From CAZADH01 sp964483805 (GTDB lineage Bacteria; Muiribacteriota; Ozemobacteria; Ozemobacterales; Ozemobacteraceae), in assembly GCA_964483805.1 (NCBI GenBank), contig CAZADH010000364.1:1-5358 (forward strand): a stretch of DNA of 5,358 nt. The letters are read 5' to 3'. Numbering within the stretch: position 1 is the stretch's first letter; each line of letters begins with the position of its first letter. A model generated the notes under the pieces. It had not been told where the DNA came from. It did no database searches and was given only the letters and a program-made list of their open reading frames with translations. A program made the position numbers and the translations under genes. This document shows, piece after piece, positions 1-4,564 of this stretch.

Positions 1-77
1 TATGCGGGCCACCGGTCCACCCAGGCAAGATGTGCGTCGCCGCCACCTACCGCTGCAGGCAGTGGCCTGACCGCCGA
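1..77. other. Window edge downstream of the propeller gene; no gene assigned
   Basis: These bases lie beyond the stop of the exported propeller protein. The only structure is a 5-bp hairpin, CAGGC (56-60) with GCCTG (65-69), lacking a T-run on either strand, so I do not call a terminator. No start codon with a ribosome site is evident. Confidence 0.4.
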
Positions 78-1067
78 CTAACGCACGCGCACCACGGTGA
101 AGCCCTGCAGGTCGGCACGCGCCCCGTAAAACTCGCCGTTGGCGAGCTTCCAGGCCGCGGGCAGGTAGACGCCGGTCAAGACGGGCAGGATCACGCGATC
201 GACGGCATTGCCCTGGGCATCGATGGTTGCCACCTGCAGGTGGGCCGGCGCACTCGCCGTGACCAGGCCGATCACCGGGTGGCCGCCGCGCAGGCCCAGG
301 GTGCGGGCGAAGGCAATCCGGGAGGGGACGGGCGGGTTCACCAGTGCATACATCTCAGGTTCGGCCCCCTGACCAAGGTAGCCCGCGCTCACGAGGCGGC
401 GTTGTTGGTCGTTGAAATCGTAGAGCAACCCAAAGATGCGCTCATCATTGCCCACCGGCTCGACCGACGGGGCCGGATGACGCACGGCCCCCGACGCTTC
501 GAGCATCCAGACGCCTTTGCCCGGTTCCTCGAGCAACCAGAGCTTGGTCCCGACGGCCTCGAGACGGCCGACGCCGGCCATGGCCGGCAGTTTCATTTCG
601 CGCACGGTTACCGGGGTCTTTGGCTCGATCACAAACAACGCGCGCGCGGCCATCGAGATCACCCCGATCTGACCGCCACGGCAACAAACGTCGCCAAGGC
701 GCCCCGCCGGCAACGGCACAACAACGGGTGGTTTGCCCGGTGCAAACCCTTTCAAACACAGGTTGAGCGAATCGGAGATCCAGACCGTGCCGTCATCGGC
801 AACGGCGAAGCCACCCGGCCCAAGGTAAGGCCCGGTGGGGAGGACGCCCGGCGCCTCGAGACTCATGCCCAGATGCGCCGGTGCCGTGCCCCACGGAATC
901 GTCACGACCACCTCGGGGTCTGCGACTATACCGACCTTCACGGCGGGATCAGCCCACGCGGCGGCGGCGCCGATACCGACGACAAGCGTGCATACAACGT
1001 ATGACAACAGAAACCGGCGCACCGAGGCGCGCCGGCTACGAGAACCAACCGATGATTGACGATTCAT
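78..1067 (-). CDS. Exported beta-propeller (NHL-like) protein of unknown function
   Basis: The 329-residue product starts with a basic stretch (arginines at 10, 12, 13, 17, 18), then a hydrophobic segment (about 19-37) and a likely signal peptidase site after Ala-Trp-Ala at 37-39, so it should be exported to the periplasm or outside. The mature part is rich in beta-strand-like segments. Residues 84-108 (GPGGFAVADDGTVWISDS and following) look like an NHL blade, and similar Gly/Asp turn-strand units recur near 170-195 and 280-310, suggesting a small beta-propeller. No catalytic motif is visible. Cysteines occur at 104, 128 and 129 in the mature part. The gene follows the NlpC/P60 gene by 34 bp on the same strand, so co-transcription and an envelope role are inferred. 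No clear Shine-Dalgarno precedes the ATG; a GTG at codon 16 (position 1022) would give a more compact signal peptide and is a real alternative start. The family assignment is from repeat appearance only. Confidence 0.72.
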   Translation of the reverse strand: MNRQSSVGSRSRRASVRRFLLSYVVCTLVVGIGAAAAWADPAVKVGIVADPEVVVTIPWGTAPAHLGMSLEAPGVLPTGPYLGPGGFAVADDGTVWISDSLNLCLKGFAPGKPPVVVPLPAGRLGDVCCRGGQIGVISMAARALFVIEPKTPVTVREMKLPAMAGVGRLEAVGTKLWLLEEPGKGVWMLEASGAVRHPAPSVEPVGNDERIFGLLYDFNDQQRRLVSAGYLGQGAEPEMYALVNPPVPSRIAFARTLGLRGGHPVIGLVTASAPAHLQVATIDAQGNAVDRVILPVLTGVYLPAAWKLANGEFYGARADLQGFTVVRVR

Positions 1068-1096
1068 GGTGATGATGGTGTTGTCGGCCCGTTCAT
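1064..1096 (-). other. Possible 10-codon bridging ORF between the two minus-strand genes
   Basis: Five bases after the TGA stop of the NlpC/P60 gene (1102-1104) there is an ATG at 1096-1094. It opens a 10-codon frame (MNGPTTPSSP) whose TGA (1066-1064) overlaps the ATG of the downstream exported protein as ATGA. The downstream gene lacks an obvious Shine-Dalgarno site, so ribosomes that terminate and re-initiate could couple its translation to the gene above. This is an arrangement seen in the sequence; the coupling is inference, and such a short frame can occur by chance. Confidence 0.2.
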
Positions 1097-1101
1097 GCCG
1101 C

Positions 1102-2334
1102 TCAGGCGGTCAGGCGCGCACGCACCTGATCCATGCCGTTGACCCGGTAGGCGCCTTTGAAGAATTCGTATTTCTCGGGGGCAAGAATCGTCTCGACCGC
1201 GGTATCACCCATCATGACCACGCGGATGTTCCCCTGCGCATCGGTGCCCTTGTAAATCATCGAGTGTCCGTAACGGTTGTGACCGTAATCGAGCAGGAAC
1301 AGATCGCCCGGGCGGGCGTTCGGCGGAGGCGGCGGCTTGTAACCCGGATCGATGGCCTTGGTGTACTTGCCCGACCACAGGCCACTCGTCGAGGTGCGTC
1401 CGGAAATCGGCCACGAGACCCCCGCTTCTTGAAACGCTTCGCGCTCGACCATCTGGACAAACCCGGAGCAATCGATGCCGGCGATGCCCTGAAACTCTTT
1501 GTAGGCCGCGTCGCTCTTCCATTTCCAGGTGTTGATGTCGACGAATTTGTCGTAGTACTCGCCACTGTTCAGACCAACGCGCGCGCCCTTGGCCTTCTTC
1601 GCCCGAAAAGCGGTGATATGGTCGAAACCGCCAAATTTGAAGGCAATCGGTTCTTCGAGATACGGCTTGGCCATCTTGTCGATGACCTGGTTGAAGGCAT
1701 CGTCTTCGAGAACACGCTCGATCGACTTGAGCAGTTTCTCGGCCTCGGCGTATTTGCCGCCCGCAGCGAGGGCTTTCGCCATCAGGTAGCGGGCCAGTTT
1801 CGGGTTGGTGTTGTCGTCTTGGGCCAGGGTGTAGGCCTCTTGCCAATCGCCCTTCTCGAGCGCGCTGCTGGCGCGTTTCAGCCGCGACCACCACCACAGG
1901 TCTTTCGTCGAGAGGGTCGTGGCACCGAGGTGGCGATCCCAACGGGTGATGCTCTTGGTCACGTAGGCTCTGGCCTTGGCAGCATCGGTATCGGCAGGGG
2001 CCGCGTTGCCGTCGGCGAGCAGATCGCCGCGAATCCAGCCTTTGAGGCCGCCGGCGAACTCGAGTTTGATCCAGCCGTTCTGGGCGGTGATGACGTTGCC
2101 GGGGGTGCCACGCGGCAGCACTTTGAGAATTGCGTAGTTGGTGCCGGGGCCGGCACGCACATTGACCATGCTGCAGTTGACGGTCATGGTCTTGGGCGCG
2201 GTACTGGCGGTAACGCCCTGGATAATGGGCACGATGCCGGTATCGAAGGGCGCTTGCGCCTCGACCGCGGGCGCAAACCCCAGTGCCACCGCAACTGACG
2301 CGGCAAGCAACCAACGTGCGATCTGCATCTTCAT
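1102..2334 (-). CDS. Exported SH3b-NlpC/P60 protein, probable peptidoglycan peptidase
   Basis: The 410-residue product has a Sec signal peptide (KMQIARW, hydrophobic core, likely cleavage after Val-Glu-Ala at about 26). A bacterial SH3 domain follows at about 49-106, with the typical VNVRAGPGTNY strand and a GWI/GWIRGDLL end, presumably for cell-wall binding. A helical, TPR-like stretch spans about 126-226 (ALEKGDWQEAYTLAQ, AAGGKYAEAEKLLKSIE). The C-terminal NlpC/P60 (C40) domain shows the catalytic cysteine in DCSGFVQ (Cys289) and the catalytic histidine in GHSMIYKG (His357), preceded by the usual RPGDLFLLDYG strand. Members of this family cut peptide cross-bridges of murein, typically next to D-glutamate or diaminopimelate; the exact bond here is not predictable. 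I chose the ATG at 2334 because GGAGGT lies 8 bases upstream. An in-frame ATG at 2361 would add nine residues (MPRFRRSKT) and would place that Shine-Dalgarno inside the gene. It is first in a probable two-gene operon. Confidence 0.9.
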   Translation of the reverse strand: MKMQIARWLLAASVAVALGFAPAVEAQAPFDTGIVPIIQGVTASTAPKTMTVNCSMVNVRAGPGTNYAILKVLPRGTPGNVITAQNGWIKLEFAGGLKGWIRGDLLADGNAAPADTDAAKARAYVTKSITRWDRHLGATTLSTKDLWWWSRLKRASSALEKGDWQEAYTLAQDDNTNPKLARYLMAKALAAGGKYAEAEKLLKSIERVLEDDAFNQVIDKMAKPYLEEPIAFKFGGFDHITAFRAKKAKGARVGLNSGEYYDKFVDINTWKWKSDAAYKEFQGIAGIDCSGFVQMVEREAFQEAGVSWPISGRTSTSGLWSGKYTKAIDPGYKPPPPPNARPGDLFLLDYGHNRYGHSMIYKGTDAQGNIRVVMMGDTAVETILAPEKYEFFKGAYRVNGMDQVRARLTA

Positions 2335-2342
2335 TGTCTTTG

Positions 2343-2348
2343 ACCTCC
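2343..2348 (-). promoter_or_regulatory. Ribosome binding site that fixes the NlpC/P60 gene start
   Basis: On the minus strand the sequence reads GGAGGT, then 8 bases (CAAAGACA), then ATG at 2334. This near-perfect anti-16S match at ideal spacing favours the 2334 start over the in-frame upstream ATG at 2361, which has no such site. Confidence 0.8.
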
Positions 2349-2388
2349 GGAAACGAGGCATTTGTTGCGGATCATCCGGCGAACGATG

Positions 2389-2417
2389 TTGAAACAGCCA
2401 GAACTCGAGCCTATATT
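2389..2417 (+). promoter_or_regulatory. Sigma70-type promoter for moaA
   Basis: TTGAAA (2389-2394), a 17-base spacer, then TATATT (2412-2417): five of six consensus positions in each hexamer at the optimal spacing. Transcription would begin near 2424, leaving a leader of about 20 bases before the GTG start at 2445. It overlaps the leftward promoter, whose -10 lies at 2422-2427. Confidence 0.65.
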
Positions 2418-2421
2418 GCAG

Positions 2422-2451
2422 ATTATAGAAACTGAGGAGTCAAAGTGTCAA
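2422..2451 (-). promoter_or_regulatory. Consensus sigma70-type promoter for the NlpC/P60 operon
   Basis: Read on the minus strand: TTGACA (2451-2446), an 18-base spacer, then TATAAT (2427-2422). Both hexamers match consensus fully, which is rare in GC-rich DNA. The start of transcription would be near 2415, giving a leader of about 80 bases before the ATG at 2334. The -35 hexamer lies over the moaA GTG start (2445-2447) and codon 2, so it is also constrained as coding sequence. Confidence 0.68.
2434..2439 (+). promoter_or_regulatory. Ribosome binding site supporting the moaA GTG start
   Basis: GAGGAG ends 5 bases before the GTG at 2445. Spacing and match support this non-ATG start; no in-frame ATG near the start has a comparable site. 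Confidence 0.75.
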
Positions 2452-3491
2452 CGAACCCGAGTGGTGCATCCCCGGCGCAGACATCGATGCCGCCGGCTGC
2501 CGCCCATGTGTCGTATCTGCGGCTGTCGATCACCGACCGGTGCAACCTGCGGTGCACCTACTGCATGCCTGCCACCGGCGTGGCGAAGCTCGACCATAGT
2601 ACCATCCTTCGCTACGAAGAGTTTCTGACCATCGTGCGGGCCGCGGTGGCCGAAGGTGTTCATGCGATCCGGATCACCGGGGGAGAACCGCTGGTGCGCC
2701 GCGGGGTCGTCGAGTTCGTGCGCGAGTTGGCGGGCATCGCCGGGGTCGACGACATTTCGTTGACGACCAACGGCGTGTTGCTCCCGGAAATGGCTCGACC
2801 GCTGTACGAAGCCGGGTTGCGCCGGGTCAATATCAGTTGCGACTCGCTCGACCCGGGGCGGTACCATGCGATTACCCGCTGCGGCGAACTCGATCGCGTG
2901 TTGCTGGGCATCTCGGCGGCACTGGCTGCGGGCCTCGACCCCGTGAAGGTCAATGCCGTCGTCGAGGCCGGCGTCAACGACGATGAGGTCGAAGCCCTCG
3001 CCCGGCTCGCCATCGACCGGCCCATTCATGTGCGCTTCATCGAGCGCATGCCGTTCAACGTCGCCACCGTGCCCGGCGGCACCACAGCGCCCTGCGACGC
3101 CGGCGCCGCGCCGGCCAACCCCGTGTGCGGGCGCGCGCAACTGCTCGAACGGCTGGCGCATCTCGACCTGCAGCCGGTGACGCACCATCCTGACCGCACC
3201 GGCGCGGGCCCCGCCGAAATGTTTGCGATCCGCGGCGGCCGCGGGTTCATCGGCCTCATCACCCCCCGTTCATGTCCGTTCTGTCACGCCTGCAACCGGT
3301 TGCGGGTCACCGCCGCCGGCCGTCTGAAGCCTTGCCTCAAACACGAGGGTTCGGTATCCTTACGCGGACTCGACGAGGCCGCGATTCGCGCCGCCATCCA
3401 GACCGCCCTGCACGACAAGGTCGCATTGATGGGGACGCCGGGGCAGTTTGCCGGCACGGGGTCGGTGTCGTTGTCTGATATCGGCGGATAG
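2445..3491 (+). CDS. moaA: GTP 3',8-cyclase MoaA (radical SAM, molybdenum cofactor synthesis)
   Basis: MoaA converts GTP to (8S)-3',8-cyclo-7,8-dihydroguanosine 5'-triphosphate, which MoaC turns into cyclic pyranopterin monophosphate, the first molybdopterin precursor. The 348-residue product has the N-terminal radical-SAM cluster motif DRCNLRCTYCMP (Cys33, Cys37, Cys40), the SAM-binding ITGGEP (77-82), LTTNG (106-110), and NISCDSLD (129-136; a Cys stands where Leu is usual). The C-terminal second [4Fe-4S] site is CX2CX13C (Cys280, Cys283, Cys297) with the GTP-contacting arginines of CNRLRVT (285, 287). The chain ends in the Gly-Gly needed for catalysis. It is about 20 residues longer than the E. 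coli protein because of a low-complexity N-terminus and a Pro/Ala/Gly-rich insert at about 203-229. The GTG start has a good ribosome site and promoter. No other moa/moe/mog gene is in the window; the next genes concern sugar phosphates. Assignment is firm. Confidence 0.96.
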   Translation: MSTNPSGASPAQTSMPPAAAHVSYLRLSITDRCNLRCTYCMPATGVAKLDHSTILRYEEFLTIVRAAVAEGVHAIRITGGEPLVRRGVVEFVRELAGIAGVDDISLTTNGVLLPEMARPLYEAGLRRVNISCDSLDPGRYHAITRCGELDRVLLGISAALAAGLDPVKVNAVVEAGVNDDEVEALARLAIDRPIHVRFIERMPFNVATVPGGTTAPCDAGAAPANPVCGRAQLLERLAHLDLQPVTHHPDRTGAGPAEMFAIRGGRGFIGLITPRSCPFCHACNRLRVTAAGRLKPCLKHEGSVSLRGLDEAAIRAAIQTALHDKVALMGTPGQFAGTGSVSLSDIGG

Positions 3492-3492
3492 G

Positions 3493-3511
3493 CGGCAGTA
3501 CTGCGCTGCCG
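3493..3511 (+). repeat. Inverted repeat just after moaA (weak hairpin)
   Basis: Two bases after the moaA stop, CGGCAG (3493-3498) can pair with CTGCCG (3506-3511) around a 7-base loop. The same stretch contains the 10-bp perfect palindrome GCAGTACTGC (3495-3504). No T-run follows, so it is not a standard intrinsic terminator. It could be a 3'-end stabilising hairpin or a protein site, or chance. Confidence 0.3.
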
Positions 3512-3543
3512 AACCGGCGGGTGGGCGGCACGATCACAAGGCA

Positions 3544-3562
3544 GGCAATACACGGTATTGCC
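3544..3562 (+). repeat. Perfect 8-bp inverted repeat upstream of the sugar kinase: candidate operator or leader hairpin
   Basis: GGCAATAC (3544-3551), ACG, GTATTGCC (3555-3562) form a perfect 19-base palindrome centred on 3553, ending 22 bases before the ATG of the ROK kinase gene. No T-run follows on either strand, so a terminator is unlikely. Its size and position suit a dimeric repressor's operator, such as LacI- or GntR-type regulators of sugar genes. As RNA it would be an 8-bp stem just before the ribosome site at 3571-3574. No regulator gene is visible in the window. Confidence 0.45.
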
Positions 3563-3570
3563 AAACGAGC

Positions 3571-3574
3571 GGAG
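3571..3574 (+). promoter_or_regulatory. Ribosome binding site that fixes the ROK kinase start
   Basis: GGAG lies 10 bases before the ATG at 3585. The in-frame TTG at 3558 lies inside the inverted repeat and has no ribosome site, and the extra residues (MPNERRPQQ) precede the normal ROK N-terminus, so 3585 is preferred. Confidence 0.6.
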
Positions 3575-3584
3575 ACCACAACAA

Positions 3585-4556
3585 ATGACAACGAACAACA
3601 ACCCACAAACCCTCGCCATCGGCGTCGACCTCGGCGGCACCAAGATCGCCTGCGGACTGTGTCGCGGCGCCGATATCCTGCAAGAGGTGGTCGTGCCAAC
3701 GCCCTTCGAACAGGGGGCGCAGGCCGTGGTCGACGCGATCGCCGGCGCCATTCGCGAACTATTACCCAAGGGCGACAACGAACGCAAGGCGATCCGCGGC
3801 ATCGGCATCGGCGCGGCGGGGCAGATCGATTCGCAGACCGGCACGGTCATCTATGCCCCAAACCTGCGCTGGAACAACGTGCCGTTGGGCGGGTCACTGA
3901 CGAGCGCGCTCGGCCTGCCCGTGCGCATCGTCAACGACGTGCGGGCGGCCACCGTCGCCGAACTGCGCTACGGTGCCGGGCGCGGGTTGTCTGACTTCGT
4001 CAATATCTTCCTGGGCACCGGCGTCGGCTCCGGTCTCGTCATCGGTGGTCGGATCGTCGAGGGAGCCACGAACAGCGCCGGCGAGATCGGCCACCTCTGC
4101 CTCGACCCCGATGGTCCCAAATGCGGCTGCGGCCATCGCGGTTGTTTCGAGGCCTACGGATCGGGCACCGGCTTGACGCGATACGTCGTCGAGCATCTCG
4201 AAACCGGGGCCCAATCGAAGGTGCGCGACCTCGTCGGCGGCGATCTGGCCAAGGTCAACGGGCCCATTATTGGTGAGGCCGCCCGCGCCGGCGACCGCCT
4301 CGCCCTCGAGGGGCTGACCGTGGTCGGCCGCAGTGTCGGGTTGGTCGTGGCCAATCTGCACACGTTCATCAATCCGCAGACGGTGCTACGCGGCGGCGGC
4401 CTGATGGCGCTCAAGGAGTTCTTCCTGCCGACCCTGCACGAGACACTGCAACACATCGTATTGCCGGTTGCCAAGCGCGACGGTCTGGTGCGCGAGGCCC
4501 ACTTTGGCAACAAATCGGGCCTGATCGGCGGCGCCGCGTTGTTCGCCGAGAGCTGA
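3585..4556 (+). CDS. ROK-family sugar kinase, probably glucokinase
   Basis: ROK kinases phosphorylate hexoses with ATP in the cytoplasm; the closest functional guess is glucose to glucose 6-phosphate, although N-acetylhexosamine, fructose and allose kinases share the fold. The 323-residue product has the N-terminal phosphate loop DLGGTK (15-20), the second ATPase motif around GIGIGAAGQID (72-82), the catalytic aspartate in IVNDVRAA (Asp118), LGTGVGSGLVIGG (143-155), the sugar-contacting GEIGH (166-170) and the zinc motif CGCGHRGCFE (Cys180, Cys182, Cys187, with His170). SGTGL (193-197) and a C-terminal GGGL (270-273) complete the fold. There is no N-terminal helix-turn-helix, so this is a kinase, not a ROK repressor. 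The NDAN sugar-binding motif of many glucokinases is NDVR here, so substrate identity is less certain. It lies 93 bp after moaA, with an inverted repeat between, and 8 bp before the mutase-like gene, which is likely co-transcribed with it. Confidence 0.92.
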   Translation: MTTNNNPQTLAIGVDLGGTKIACGLCRGADILQEVVVPTPFEQGAQAVVDAIAGAIRELLPKGDNERKAIRGIGIGAAGQIDSQTGTVIYAPNLRWNNVPLGGSLTSALGLPVRIVNDVRAATVAELRYGAGRGLSDFVNIFLGTGVGSGLVIGGRIVEGATNSAGEIGHLCLDPDGPKCGCGHRGCFEAYGSGTGLTRYVVEHLETGAQSKVRDLVGGDLAKVNGPIIGEAARAGDRLALEGLTVVGRSVGLVVANLHTFINPQTVLRGGGLMALKEFFLPTLHETLQHIVLPVAKRDGLVREAHFGNKSGLIGGAALFAES

Positions 4557-4564
4557 ACCGACCG

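Noticed and set aside
56..69. Hairpin after the propeller gene as a terminator
   Set aside because: Only a 5-bp stem and no T-run on the minus-strand transcript.
30..1004. Long plus-strand frame (324 codons) opposite the propeller gene
   Set aside because: Product is rich in Arg, His and Gly without family motifs; the antisense frame has a signal peptide and propeller-like pattern. It is a high-GC mirror frame.
1029..1038. Twin-arginine signal in the propeller protein
   Set aside because: Arg-Arg pairs occur at residues 12-13 and 17-18, but the spacing to Phe-Leu does not match the S/T-R-R-x-F-L-K pattern, so a Sec signal is the simpler reading.
1066..2298. Plus-strand frame (410 codons) opposite the NlpC/P60 gene
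   Set aside because: The minus frame carries clear SH3 and NlpC/P60 motifs with catalytic Cys and His and a strong ribosome site; the plus frame has none.
1205..2314. Second minus-strand frame overlapping the NlpC/P60 gene
   Set aside because: Arg/Gln/His-rich shadow frame with no motif or ribosome site.
2335..2361. ATG at 2361 as the NlpC/P60 start
   Set aside because: The GGAGGT site lies downstream of it and is ideally placed for the ATG at 2334; the added residues precede a complete signal peptide.
2343..2447. Similar leader stretches GGAGGTCAAAG (minus) and GGAGTCAAAG (plus) in front of the two divergent genes
   Set aside because: Most of the match is the Shine-Dalgarno itself; the remaining few bases are within chance, so I do not claim a shared regulatory element.
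3558..3584. TTG at 3558 as the ROK kinase start
   Set aside because: It lies inside the inverted repeat, lacks a Shine-Dalgarno and adds residues foreign to the family; ATG at 3585 has GGAG upstream.
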